From NCBI GenBank assembly GCA_905221605.1, contig CAJNDS010001001.1, positions 1,168,549-1,232,548 of the forward strand: a stretch of 64,000 nt of DNA, read 5' to 3'. The position numbers and the translations under genes were made by a program. The DNA is from Symbiodinium natans. Its lineage: Eukaryota > Sar > Dinophyceae > Suessiales > Symbiodiniaceae. The notes beneath the pieces were generated by a model, which saw nothing but the letters and a program-made list of their open reading frames with translations, did no database searches and was not told the DNA's origin. Shown here piece by piece: positions 22,601 through 36,819 of this stretch (position 1 is the stretch's first letter; the number at the start of each line of letters is the position of its first letter).

Positions 22601-25161
22601 CTCCTTGAAACCTAAACGCGAAGCCCTTCGTCCGAGGAACCTTGGACGGCTGCGCCCGCGTCTTCTGCCTTTTGCGGGGCCGTCGGTTCAACTCGCGATT
22701 GAAGTTGCCTTCGCCTCGGTAGGGTTTAGGGTTCAGGGTTCAGGGTTCAGGGTTCAGGGTTTACAAAGGGTTACGTAAGGTTTTTTTGGTGCTGGGTTTA
22801 GGGTTTAGGGTCAATAGGTTCTTTCTCTGACAAGGCTGCTTTTTTGCCAGGCGCACTGCGCACACTTCCGGAGGGCTTAGGGATTGTTTGTTTTTGTTGC
22901 TCAGAGGGTCTGGGGTTGAGGACTTTCGGGCTTGAGGGTCTCTGGGTCTTAGGGGGGAGTTGGTGTTGGGAAGTTCTGGGGTCTCAAAGCTTAGCTATAA
23001 GGACTCTAGAGTTCAGATGGGGTAGGGATCAGAGAGTTCGAAGGCCACTGGTAGATTCTTGAGAGTCTGGAGGGTTGAGCAAGTTTGAGCTCTTGTCACG
23101 TTCAGTAGTATCTGAGCCTGACAACTCTGCACCTACTTGGGTGCGACTCTTGGTGTTTGAAGCAGGTCAGCGGCTTTTTTTTGGCAGGTTCCCTCAGAAC
23201 CTTGCAACAAGAAGCGGCCGGAACAAAAGCTAGGCCTGAGGGATCTTATAGTCAACCGCGGTGCCTCCGCTCGCGTTGGCCACGTCGTCGTCGCTGCCGA
23301 AGAAGTCGCGATCGTTCCTCGCGTAGCCGAGCCCCCGCTCGTCTTCGGCCAGGACGCCTGAACAGGTTTAGGGTTTAGGGTTAGGGTTTAGGGTTTAGGG
23401 TTTAGGGTTCAGGGTTCAGGGTTCAGGGTTTAGGGTTTAGGGTTTAATCGCTCACACTCGGACAAGCCAGGCGAGGCACACAGGTTCCACAGTCTCAACT
23501 TCGGCTCTGCAGCACATGTGGCCACAGTCATGCTAGTGATACTACTCAACACTCACTGTTTAGGGTTTAGGGTTTAGGGTTTGGGGTTTAGGATTTAGGG
23601 TTTGGGGTTTGGGGCTTAGGGTCAACTCGAGGGGGAGCGGAGGGAGCTGAGGGGGGCCGAAGCTCTGCGGCAGGTTGTAGAATGCAAGAAGAGCTTAAGC
23701 CCACGTCCTGAAGCCCAAGGGTTTAGGGTTTAGGGTTTAGGGTTTAGGGTTTAGGGTCAAGCCCTCAAAACAGCAAACCCGAAGCTCCAAACTCTAAACC
23801 TCCTGGGCACCCTAGAGCCTTAAAACCCTCAAAACCCCAAACCCGAAACTTCAAACCCTACTGAAGCCCTGGAGCTCAGTCAAAGTTTGTTGCTGTGGCA
23901 ATTCTGAAGGGCTTCTGAAGGGCTTCTTTGCTTAGGCTTGCTTAGGGGGATTTGGGCTTGCGCTTTTAGGGTTTTAAGGGTTGAGGATTGAGAACGACTT
24001 TGCAGGGTTGGAGGTGTGTTTGTTGTTTCTTGTTTAAAGGCGTTTAGACCCCAAGGTTTTTGGGGCTTCCAGCTTGTGTGTTAGGGTACTCGGGTTAGTT
24101 TCAAGCGCCTCGGGAGAACCCCCCAAACCCTAAATCTTGAATTCGAACCCTAAACCCTAAACCCGTCCTTTTGGGGGGCCGCTGAGGAAGCAGGCAGAAT
24201 GCCTTCGCCGTCTTCAAAGGTCAGACGCCGCTGCTCGCGCGTGGTCTCTTTCAGCTTCAGCTCCTCGCTATCCGATAGCACCTACTTAGAGGACTTACAG
24301 GGTGGGGCCCCCTAGTTATAAGTAGAGTTATAAGGGCCCTAAATTGGGTTATAAGGACCCTAAGTTAGGTTATAAGTCCCTTGACTACAGTTAGTATAGT
24401 AAGGGGGCCCCACCCTGTAGGGGCCTGAGCAGAGGTACATCAACACAAATGGGGTCATAAGTACCCTGAACCTCCAAATGCCAGCCCCCAGCCCTTGACA
24501 TCCTAACCCCTGCTCAAGAAGCAGCAACGCAACCCGAATTGAGGGTTTAGGGTTTAGGGTTAAGGGTTTAGGGACCGGGTTCTTAGCATCATTTGACATG
24601 GAGTCCTGGGCTAAGGTATCCCCACCCCCTACTCTACTTGGAGGTTCATGGGTACTTATAACCCCAACTGTAAGTCTACTTCTAAGCTACTTCGAGGACT
24701 TAGGGGGCTTATAAGTGCAGTTAGCATTGGGGTTATCCCTAACAGCCTAAACCCTAAACCCTTTTTACAGCTAAACCCTGAACCCTGAACCCTGAACCCT
24801 GAACCCTGAACCCTGAACCTCCAAGTAGGGTTAATACAAGTACCCTGAACCTCCAAGTACTCTGCTGCCTCCAGCTCGGCTTTCAGTGCCTCGCGATCTT
24901 CGCTCGACCTCTGCTCAAGTGAGGCCGAAACAACACCCGGGGTTTTCGGGCTGTTTATTGAAACCCTAAACCCCAAAACCCCAAACCCTAAACCCCAAAC
25001 CTTAAACCGCAAACCCTGATCTTCCTTTCGCCTGCGCCATCGGGCTCTGGGCGCACGAAGTTCCAGGCTTTGACTTCTGGGGCGTCAAGTCTGAATCTTA
25101 AAACCCTCAACCCAAATCCCTAAACCCTAAATCCTAAAACCTAAACCCTACACACACACGC

Positions 25162-25205
<44 letters not shown>

Positions 25206-28200
25206 CCCACACACTACCCACCCTAGTCCCATCCAAGGGGCAACTTCGCACCACCCATGCGCTCCTCGCTCTCCGATTACCGCATTTGTCAAGGGGAACG
25301 TTTTAGGGTTTAGGGTTAGGGGTTAGGGTTTAGGGTTTAGGGTTTGGGGCTTGGGGTTTAGGGTTTGGGTTTTTTTGTCGCTCCCAAACCCTAAAGGGGT
25401 TTGGGGTTCTGGGTTTGGGGCTTGGCCCCTTGTAGTAACAGCCCTTAATAGGGATGCTAATAGGGGGTACTCGAATCCCTATGTTCGGGATTCATCGTTA
25501 TAAGAAAGCAGCTTGTAGGAATCGTAAAAAGAAACCCTGTTATGGGGCGAAAGTTCAGGGTTTGGTGAGGAGCGTTCCAAATTTAAGGTGCGTTTACCAC
25601 TAGGGGAGCCCCCCCGCCCGCCTCCCGAGAATCCTACAGGGTTGATCCGTTTTTGAGAGTTCAGGACCTAGGCGAAACCAATAAAGCCCAATTGAATTTG
25701 CATCTAAACTCTGTGCTCTAGCCGGGTGCTGAAGCTTCAAGCACCACACCTGCTGGAGGGTTTCGGGCTTAAAGTGGAAAGGGGCCATGTAGTAGGGGCT
25801 CACACCTTAAACCCTAAATCCGAAACCCATGAGCCCTAAGTCCAAAACCAATCCTCGAGGTCGCTGATCCGCTTCTTTCGCATCAGCGACCCTATCTTGC
25901 GGCCGCTGCCTCCGCTTACAGGGCTTAGGGCAGTTCAGGTTTGGGGTTTGTGGATATCTGGATAAGGTCCTCGTATCCCCAGGTCCTTGCTTGGGAAAAG
26001 TGGGGGGCACCCGAACATGGGGCCTTGTAGGCTCACCCTAAACCCTAAACCCTAAACCCTAAACCCTAAACCCTAAAACCCTAAACCCTAAACCTTAAAC
26101 CCTAAACCCTAAACCCCAAACCCTAAACCCTAAACCTTAAACCCCTAAACCCTAAACCCCAAACCCTAAAACGCGGCCGAGGTGCCCTCCACACGACCCA
26201 CGCCATCACGGAGGATCTCACAGAGCTGCACGTTCATCTTGTTCCTTGGTTTGGGTTTAGGGTTTAGGGTTTAGGGTTTAGGGTTTAGGGTTTAGGGTTT
26301 AGGGTTTAGGGTTTAGGGTTTAGGGTTTAGGGTTTAGGGGTTTCCAGCAACTTTCAGGCCCGCAAGTATGTTCGATGCAAGTACATTGACGTGAACGGGT
26401 TTAGGGTTTTGGGGTTCTTAGTGCAAAGACCTACTGTAGACTCGTAGACCAGAGCCGTTTTGGTTGTTTCTCCTGGCTGAGGCATCAGGATCTACACCAG
26501 ACGCTTTAACAAGCCAGCATGCAGGCAACTACCAACTGCTTAGCAGTACGATTTGTTAAACATGGGGAAAAAGGCCACGATTGTTGTCGCCAGGATGTGG
26601 GCGTCCATGCACATGGTAGACGCGGTGTCAATCCCAGACCCACTCCACCCTAAGCGCATGACCAGAATCCAACATCCGTCCCTAACCAAAAAAAAGCTGA
26701 ACTCATTGCGAGCCCGAAATGCAATCACCCTCCTGAACTAGATTAATGAAGCCTATAGACTTGGATTGATCCTAGAGAATACTAAACTAGACGACTGGAG
26801 GAGTGACTCTGAATGAACTGTATTTAGGCTCCGGTAGTGCAGCCCCTGGTCGGAAGCCAAGCTGCAACTCGAAAAGCAGCCGCTCGTCCAGGCCATGCTC
26901 CCGGCACCATTTCCTGCGACGGCACGTCTGCGACCCTCAAGCTTGAGGAGTTTGGGCTTCGGGCTTAGCGAAGATGAGTTAGGGCTGAGTGATTAGAGCT
27001 TTCATTGGACTTGCATCAAGAAGATGCTCGTCGGGTTCATCGCAGATTCGGCAGGGCATTAGGGTTTTGAGCTTCAGTTGGACACTTGCGCACGATGCGT
27101 GTATTGTGCCGGCGAGGTGCCAGGGAAACGCCCTGCTAAGCAGGTCATGGGGGCTGATCAGCATTGCAACTATTGTTGATAGGTTGTTCTTGTACAAATA
27201 CTTGTCTTGCTACATGTTTCATGTTCCTATTAACAATTCGCGGTTTTGTTACTAGTCAATGCTGAAATAAAACTCTCCACCGATTGTGTTTTTCTATGTG
27301 GCATTGTATAACATAATTTGCTGCGGAATCTTATGTTGTACATGTATACTGCAACATATATACATATGTTGTTGTATGAGAATAAACTACATAAAGTTAA
27401 AGGCTACTTCTGCGGTTGGGCTCAACGCAGCTTGCGGTTGGGCTCAACGCAGCTTGCTTCCGACATTTCTGACAACAGGCCGGGCCACCTTCCCCACAAA
27501 CTCTGCAAGGGCCCTTCTCGAACCCTCTCACCTAAACCCTAAACCCTACACCCCAAACCCTAACCCTAAACCCTAAACCCTAAACCCTAAACCCTAAACC
27601 CTCCCACCCTCAATCTTGAACGCGCACGCATCCTGACATCGCCCCGCGCAGAGTTCAAGATCAGCTGGCCATACAACCCAAACTGCTAGGCAATAATCTG
27701 GTTTAGGGTTTAGGGTTTAGGGTTTAGGGTTTAGGGTTTAGGATAACAAAACGGCAAGAAAAACGGATCCTCACCCCAAAACTCAGCCCCCCACCCACCC
27801 TTCAAAGCCCTGAATCTGAAACGCGTCGGGAGCAAACACAAGAACCCTAAACAACCTACACCCTCCCGAAAGCCCCGCCTATCTCCAGTCCACCATGATC
27901 CTTGAAAGACCTATATGCCAAAACCCGTCACACAAATCATGAAAAAAAAACAGCTCGGCGCCCGCAAAACAAGAAGCAAGGCCTACTAAAGACCCCCTAA
28001 AGCCCCTTGCAAAGATAGACCAACAACAGTCCAAACAAGAATCTCAGCTCTTTAGCCACCAAACTGAAACCCAGAAGCCACATAACCTCAACCCCCCTCA
28101 ACCCTAAACCTTGAAAAACATAAACCCTCTCTCTCCTTCTTCTACTTCTTCTTCCGTCCCGCTCTCTCTCCCTGTCGCTCTCTCCTCCTCTGTCCCGGGC

Positions 28201-31200
28201 ATTCGAAAGGTCAAACCCTAAACACCCAAACCCACTGAAACCCCCCTAAAACCCCCTAAAGGCCCCCTCAAGCCCGCTCGAACCCCCTGAACCCACCAAA
28301 GCCCCCAAAGCAACATCCCGAAACCCGAGTCCTGGAGCGGGAGTCGCTACCACCCTCACGTCGGGAGCGCTCGTGGAGCCAGGTCTGATACACCCTCAGC
28401 CTCCGGCTTTTGCGGTTTAGGCCTTAGGGTCGTTAAGTTAGGTTTGCGCTTTTTTGGGGGGCGATAGGGTTTAGGGCTTTTGGCTTTGTAGCAAGACGCA
28501 ATGAATTCGTGTTGAAGTCGGGGCGGGGGGGGGGAGGCTGGATTCTTGGATTCTATGGCCCAGCACCAGAGCTGGCACTTGTACGCAGCATCCTAGCTCA
28601 AGCTGATCAAAGGAGCTCAGGGTTTAGGGTTTAGGGTTTATAGTTTATAGGGTATAGGGTACAGGGTTTTTTTGGTTGTTAAACGATCCATCCACCGCGC
28701 CTCTTCATACTATGACATCGGTCCTACACACACCACCTTGGTTCCAAGTCTGCCAGTAAGAATCTCCTTCAACCCTAAGCCCTATAAACCCCTAAAGAAC
28801 CCTGATCAGAGCCCCAACAGAGACCCAGTGATTGTTTGGCCTAGTGGGAACCCGAAACCCGAAACCCGAAACCCGAAACCCGAAACCCGAAACCCGAAAC
28901 CCTAAACCCTAACCCTAAACCCTAAACCATAACCCTATACCCTGATCCAAGCGGCGTGGTGAAAAGGTCTCCGCGCTTGTGGTCGAACCTGCACGAGGTG
29001 TCGGCGCCAAAGATCTGGTCACACCCCAAAGCTCTCTACTTGAAGGTTCATGGGTACCTACGAGTAGGGTTAAGAACTTTCTAAGAACCCCGTAAGAACC
29101 CCCTAAGAACCCCTAAGAACCCCCTAAGAAGTAGCCTTAAATAAGGTTATAACCATATAGTTAACCCATGTATAACCCTTGGTATAAGTACCCATGAACC
29201 TCCAAGTTGCCTTAAACCCTAACCCGAAACCCGAAACCCGAAACCCGACACCCGAAACCCCAAACCCCAAACCCTAAACCCTAAACCCTATATGAACCCT
29301 AAACCCTAAACACTAAACCCATTCCTGTCGTCGCAAGGCAGGGAGGCACCAGCATGCCGAGGCACTTGCAGCGGCCGCCTCCCCGCTCGCCATGCTTCCT
29401 GGTATTAGCACGCGCGGGGGTCAGGGTGAATCCCCTTCTCTTTACCCTAAACCCTTTTTTGAACCCAGACTCTGTAAGTTACCCTAAACCCTAAACCCTA
29501 AACCCTAAACCAGGGTGAATCCCCTTCCCTTGACCCTTGCTTGGAAGTTTAGGGTACTTATAACCCCAATGACGACAACAGCACTTATAAGCCCCGTAAG
29601 TCCCCTAAGTCCTCTCAGGTTATAAATAGACTAATAATTGGTGCTATAAGTACCAAGTAGAGCACACCAAAAGAACCCTGAGCCTCAAATACCAAGCGGC
29701 TGCAGCCGGGGCGAGTGCAAGCCCACTGCGGACGCAAGAACCACAGCGCTGCCCTGCACCTGGCGCAGCGCGAGGGTTTAGGTCTGAGAGTTTTAAGGGT
29801 CTTGGGGTTGAGGGTCCTAGGGCCTTAGGGACTCTATAGGGGCTTAGGATCCCGAAGCCACGGGCGTGGCGGAGCTGACACGGGATCCACAACCCGAATC
29901 CCCCCACCAAGTCCAATGGCAGCCCAACAATTAGAAGCCTACTTATGACCTACTTGGAGGGAGGACTTGGGGGGCTTAGGGGGCGTTTTGGTAGAGTTGT
30001 AATTAGGGTTATGAATACCCTGAACCTCCAAGTAGGGCTCCCCTTGGATGCGGTCTGAGAGGTGTGGGCCAAGCGCAGGTATTGCGGTTGGTGTTTTCGG
30101 CTTCTGTTCTAGATTGGAACCCCCCGCCCCCCTCTGCCAGAAAAACCGCAAGCCCAAACCCGAAGACCCTGCCGCTCTTCAGGGATAGCGCTATAGAGGT
30201 TTAGGGTTTCAGGTTTAGGGTAACCCTAAACCCTAAACCCTCAAACCCGGCCTGGAAGACGAGCGACAGGAGCAGCATCTTGCCGATGCCCACGTCCAGA
30301 GGCATCCGGGAGAGCACGCGCCCTCTGGGGCTTTAGGGTTTAGGGCTAGGGTTTAGGGTTTAGGGTTTAGGGTTTAGGGTTTAGGGTTAGGGGCTTAGGG
30401 GTTTAGGGTTTAGGGCTCGGGTTTAGGGTTTAGGGGTTGGGGGTTGGGGGTTAGGGGTTTACGTTAGGGGCTTCGGGGGCTTTAGGGGTTTAGGGTTTAG
30501 GGCTTAGGGTTAAGGACTTTAGGGGATTTACGGGCTTTAGGGTTTCGGGCCAGGGTTTAGGGGGGTTGTGGGTTTAGGGTTATAGGGACTCTAGGGGTTT
30601 AGGGTTTAGGGCTAGGGCTTAGGAGTTTTCAGGTTTTAGGGGCTTAGGGGGGGGGGTTTTCGAGTTTAGGGGTTTAGGGGTTTAAGGGTTTTAGGGGTTT
30701 AGGGGTTTGGGGGGTTAAGGGGTTAAGGGTTTAGAGGTTTTAGGGGCTTAGCGGTTTATAGAGGCTTAGGCGGCTTAGGGTTTAGGGGTACTTGGTGGCC
30801 AGGGCGGTGGCAATATTAAATCGAATCCGCTGAAACTTAACTGTGGGTTAGGGCCTTCAAGGTTTATCTGGAGCTTTATCTTGGGTACTTCTAAGTCGGG
30901 CTATTTGTAGGGTACCTATGGTGGATAACCTGATTTAGGGCACTTGTAACCCCACTGGTTTAGGGCTTGGGGTTTAGGGACAAGGACTTAGAGGTTAACG
31001 GGCTTAGGGGTTTTAGGGGTTTAGGGTTGAAGGTTTAGGGTTTATAGGGGTTTAGGGGGGTTTAGGGGTGTAGGGTTTAGGGGTTTAGGGGATCAGGGTT
31101 GAGGGGGGGTTCTTGGTTTACGGGCTTAGGGGTTTAGGAATTCTTAAAACGGCTTTTGGGCCCTGAAACTCCGCGGGAATTGAGACCCCAGAACCCTCCT

Positions 31201-34200
31201 TCGGAGTACCGGTCCCTCGACAGGAGGGTTGTTGCAGCCTTGAGGTGGGCCGCCCCAAAGCAGTGTAGAAACCACTCCTGTGGTCCAAGGCGTGACGTAG
31301 TCTGGCGCCCAGGCCTCATCACCCGTGCCCAGCGGTGGTCTTTCGCCAGACGCGATAGGCGTTGCTTTCATCTGCTTGATGTCCTTGGGGACGAAGATCA
31401 GGTCATCATAGCATGCGCTGCTGCTGCTGCTAGACGGTGTGTTTGGCACTCGTCAGCCACGTGTGCCTCACTCCGCACCTCGGCATGGGCTTCTGCCGGG
31501 ATGGCCACGCATGACTTCACCCGCTCGTTCGCACGCCTGTTCTGGAGGGCCTTGAAGGGATGGGCTTTTGGGAAAAGTGTTCTTGAAAGGGGGAATAATA
31601 CTGACCGCCTTATGGTTACCAAGGGGAAAGGTATATTGAACAACTACAACGTCTCGCCACCCCTAGCCCTTGGGGTTAAAACATTTGCATGTGTCTGCTA
31701 GACCTATAGGAATTTAGTCGCAATTTTTGGGGACGAGTTTCCAAGGTTAGTGTGGGCTGAGGGCTGTACTCTCTTGAGGCCCACAGTGCGACTGTGACTT
31801 CCGAACCCTCAAGATTTCGGGTGTGTATGAGTGCCAAACCCTAAACCCTAAGCTTCCCTAAACCCTAAACCCTAAACCCTAAACCCCAAACCCTAAACCC
31901 TAAACATCCCTAAACCCTAAACCCTACCCTAAACCCTAATCCTAAGGGTCCGGGGGGTCGGGTGACCAGGGTCCCACGTCGTACCTAGAGGCGTGAGCGC
32001 AAGCAAGTGCTGCGGCGTCGAGGAGAAGGCGTCCTGAGGGGGGGGGGGGAGATCAGTGCTTAGGCTTCAGGGTTTACTCATGTGCAACCGGACTGCACCC
32101 GAAGCCCGAAGCCCTCTAAACCCCAAAAATGTGCCAACAAAACCCTAAACCCTAAACCCTAAACCCCTGTTAGTAGCAGGGGGAACATCCCAGCCGAAAC
32201 ATGTGCCAACAAAAGAAAAGGAAAGAACAAAAAAGATAAGGTATCGGTCCAGGCCCAGCGCGCTCAGGGTCGCCTCTGTCTGCTGCAGGCCGAAGCCGGA
32301 GAGCCAGCCCCCGGCCTTATGGACTCCGAGTGAGGGCTCAGGGCTTTGTCGTTTCGAGCTTACAGGATTTGGGAATTGGGGTTTAGGGCTTGGGGTTTAG
32401 GGGGTGGGGTTTAAAGGGTTTGGGCTTTGGGGTTTAGGTTTTGAAAGCGTGGGGTTTAGGGTGGCCAAAAGCAGCCTTGTACGTCCAATTGCCCAAAAAA
32501 CTTCTATGTTTTCAACACCATGTATCTTCCAGACCATTTAGACCCTACTTCTAAGCAAGCCGCAGGCGAGGAGCGTACGTGAAGAGCCAGCCACACACTT
32601 GGTGAGCCAGGAACGATTGTACGATTCACTGCCTTTCTGACAAGAACCATGGTGCACCAACCTTATCCCAACCCTCGATGACCGAAGGCTCTTGGGTTCC
32701 GAAGTCAACCTAGAACTTGACAAGCTTGACCCAATATCCCGACAAGCGCAGCAGCAACGCTGCCAAATACCCTTAAACCCTAAACCTTATACACCCTTTG
32801 TGCCGCATATTGGCCAGAGAGCAAAAAAAGGCCTCTTTGATGATCTCAAGGAGCCTCGTAAATACGTTAAGCCCTAAACCCCATCCCCTAGCATTGGAAA
32901 CCTACTTGAATGAATGCCTAAGGTCAGAACCATAGTTACCCTACATAAAGCCTACGTACTTCGAGGTACCCACATGAACCTCCAAAAGCCCCCTCCCAAA
33001 ACCCTAAACCCCAAATAGGCCCTAAGCTCTCCACCCTGGACTCCGGCGCGTCGGCAGCCACCAGTGCCGCGCCCTCACGCGCCTGCGGCGGCGCCATGCC
33101 GAGGGCCTGTGAGGTGGGACAGGTTTGGAGTTGCAGACGCAACAGTCCGGGGCAACTGCGCGAAGAGCGGTAGCAGGAAGTCTCTCCCTCGGCTTCTAGA
33201 ACGCGGCTTTCTGCAACTAGTTCTCTAAGGCACTCGAGCTCCTCACAGCAAGCGTGGGCCCGGGTCAACAACATACCCCCCCCCCCCTGTTTCCATGTGT
33301 TTCATCACTACTCATCTGCTTCGCTCACCCTCCCGCTTGGCCTCGTCCGGACTAGCCCTGCTTTATCATTCCCCTGTCCGTGTCCCTTGGTCTCGCTTTT
33401 GGACAGCCCGAGAACATCCAGTCGCTCATGTCAGTCCATTGTTATCTCAGCCGGGGCCACGCTTACGGTGGGGATGGCTGAGGGTCGTGAAGGCGCCAGC
33501 CCTAGAGTTGCATGGTGTGCGTGCACAAGTTTAAGCCGTGCACCCCGGTAAGCGATTCACCTAGGGACAAGTGCAGGGCTTATTATAGGGGTCTAGGGTT
33601 GTAAGAAGATATGAGAGTGTCATGCGCAGCTTGCACTTGGCGATAAACATGTACGAATTGAGACGAATTGACATGCATTAATTCATGCAGTATGCACAGG
33701 GGATTCATTGCTTGCACAGCTTGCAAAAGTTTAATGCTTGCACCATTTGCAACATGCAGTACAAATTATCTAGGGCGCTTCTACCCTCGACCGACACACA
33801 CTACTGGTCGTCCTAGTGCTTGGCAAGGGTTAGCTGCTTTCTTACAGCGCAATCGCCTCAGGGTCGGTACAGCATTGCAACCAACTCACCTCAGCACCGG
33901 CTGGCGTTGTGGGCTCCTGGCAAGAGGCCGCGGCCCCAATGCATCCATCAAGTTGATGACCGACGACGCTCCCCCATCTCCACAGCCTCTGGCACTGCTG
34001 CGCCCTCCATGCTGTGTAGTGGGTGGCGCCCTGTACCGCAGCTGGGAAATCCTGTCCAGAAGCGTCTTGCTGTTCTCGTGGATGGCCGTGGCCCCACCGG
34101 CAACATCTCGCAAGGCCTCTGCGCAGCTCTCGCTATGCGACCAAAGGTTGTCCACCATGTCTTTGAGATGCGTGCGCAGCTCGCTGGTGACCTCGTCCAG

Positions 34201-36787
34201 GTACTCAAACTTCTTAGTCAGGTCGAGCTGCTGAATGTCCGCCCCCACCTTTTCCAACAGTGCTGTTGCTGCCTGCGTGTTGGAGGCTATGGTCTGCAGG
34301 GCTTCGCTGACCGCCATCATCTCTTTGACTCCCCTGTCCACATGTGCCGCGAGCGTATTCTTCAACTCCTTTTGCTCTGAGCCCAACAACTCCACTGTCT
34401 GGAAGGTGTCCGTCTCCTTCTGCAGGATGGATGCAATCTGAACATAGTGGCTTCCGTGGGTCTTCCTGTTCTCGCTCCGGAACTCGCGCAGGAAAGTGTC
34501 CACATCCTCCAACTTCGTCTTGATTTTGCCTTGCGTTGTGGCTACCTCATCCAGCATTTCCGAGGACTTCACCATGTCCGCCCCAATTTGTGTGAGGGCC
34601 TTGCTCATCCCGGTGCCCTTGACCTCTGCGGTCTCGCTCTTGGTCATGGCCTTCTTGGAGATTTCCTGGACCTCTTCCACTTTGCGCAGGGCCTCCGTGA
34701 TGCTGTCCGTTTCATGGCGTACCTGCGTCTCCACACTCGCCATCTTCGCCATGATGGGGTTCACCTCCTTCTGGACATCTTCCAAGAACTGCACCCTGGC
34801 CTCCTTCAGGATTTCTTTGATGATCTCCAGGACTGGGGCTCTCGGGGTGGGTGCACTCGTTGGAGCAGAGGCTTTCCCCCAGTGTCTGGCACTCCACGAC
34901 ACCACCACCATCACAAAGACGCCCAGGGCAACCATGCGGGTGAGGTTCAGGCCATCATTGGTCTCCACTGCCTCAAGCAATGTCCAGGCTCGTGCGATAG
35001 CGTCTGCCATGAGGGCACACAGGGGGCGAAATAGGTCAGTTTTTGAAGAGAAAGCTTTTGAGCAAGGGTTTGCTGCGCGAAGCGCTCTGCGAGTGCGGAA
35101 TGCTGGTGGTCCATCTGCCCCGCGTTCTGTCTGCATAGCCTCTTGCACCTGCATACTGTTTGCCTAGCATCTTTCACGCTGGGCAGGTATGAGGTCGCAT
35201 TTTCCTGTACATTCAAACGAGAAAAGGTGGGATTTTCGGGCAAAATGACCAATTCGGACAGCGTTCAAGAAATCGAATACAAAGCGAATTGAATGAATTC
35301 TATTTCGAGCCGTATGATGCAATTAGTCATATACGATACGCATTTGATGAAGAGTTGATACTTCGAGTCAAAACAAATCTCCCAAGGCATGTCCACGAGG
35401 TAGGTGCTAGTCAGAAACTGTGCTTCTGCTGCATTTAGAGTTTCTGGGGGGGGATTGGGGTATGGGGGAGTCCTCCGTTTTTTTGAGGTACCTGTCATGA
35501 ACATGGAAGCCCCTGTGAAAAAGGGATGGACCGTTCTCAGAACAACCGCCGAGGACCCACTCGCCTGCCAGTCGAGGGGAATGGCTGCGCGCATGAGCAG
35601 CCTCGGCGAGCTGGGGGTTTCCAAAATTATATAGTACCTTATTGGGGTCTTAGGGTTTAGGGTTTAGGGCCATAAGGGAATCTTACTATTTGGGGGGGGG
35701 GGGGGGGGGTCCCCTACTTTCGTAAACTCCCAGTTGTTCTCCTGATTCAGGCATTGGGCTTCGGGTTTACAAGGTTTAGGCTTCCATGTTTACGGTTTGT
35801 GGGGTTGGTTCGGGATTCGGGTTGCAGGCTTCAGGGCAATCCACCCTTTAACTTATCGGGTTTCTAGGACTTCGGGCGCTTCGGGATGTTTGGGGGAGGC
35901 TCAAGGAGGCTCCGAAAGCTCGAAAGCTGAATCTGCAGGGTTGAGGGTTTGGGATTTAGAGTTTAGGGTTTAGGCGGGTCCGCGGAACCCAACGTGGGGA
36001 GGGAGGATTCGGGCTAAGGGTGCGAGGGTATAGCACATAGTATAGGCCCTTTGAAATTGGGGCTCTTGAGTGACCCTATAAACTCCTGCAAGGAGGGCAC
36101 CGAGTTGCAGGCACAGTGATGTTTAAAGGCTCTATATGGGGTTTCAATTACCCAAAACTGAGGGTTGCACATCCCTTGGTTTAAGTCTAGTTGGTATAAG
36201 TATCGGGGCCCGCTCCTTGGATGAATCTTGCCTGCACTTACACTTCTACCGACACTATGATAACTATGGAGCAACCCGCCGACCGAAACCTAAACCCACC
36301 ATCCCCCCTACGAACTCAACCCTAAACCCCAAACCCCAAACCCTAAACCCTAAGCCCTAAACCCTATGAACCCCAAAGTACGCCAGGCAGCAGCCGCTGA
36401 AGTGCCGCCGCGACCGCCTCAGCTCGAGGAGACTCCGGCAGGCGGAAGCCTCGGAAAGGGTGGGGTTGAGGGGTTTAGGGCTTAGGGGTTTTGAATTCGG
36501 GTTGGGTGTTAGGGAGATGTTTAGGGCATGGGCTTTTTGTTGTGGGGGTTTAGGGTTAGGGTTTAGAGGGCATACGTTTTCGGGTTCTTACGGCGATGAA
36601 GGATGTCTGCGGCTTGGGGTTTTCGATTGGTATTCATGTGGCTAGCCCTCACCATTCGAGGTTGATCCATTACCTCCACGAAACCCAACTGTGTGTGTAT
36701 ATATATATATATATTATGTATATGTATATGTACATGTATATATATATAGACATACAGAGATACACACACGCACATATATATATATAT

Positions 36788-36819
<32 letters not shown>

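Noticed and set aside
27620-27700. Exon-like island [14 protein letters not shown]
   Set aside because: Flanking helicase exons 28332 and 26913 join without it.
31156-31701. Plus-strand frame of 181 codons
   Set aside because: No recognised domain, strong overlap with minus frames, and no second plus-strand gene supports it. Left unassigned rather than called.
32243-32328. Exon-like island [20 protein letters not shown]
   Set aside because: Attractive reading, but exons 36382 and 32033 already join in phase; no splice sites were confirmed.
32936-33274. 112-codon minus frame with [18 protein letters not shown]
   Set aside because: No domain and not in the helicase phase chain; it could be a fragment of another nested gene but is unsupported.
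33668-35167. Long plus-strand frames of 186-223 codons
   Set aside because: They mirror the coiled-coil gene on the minus strand, overlap one another and show no domain.
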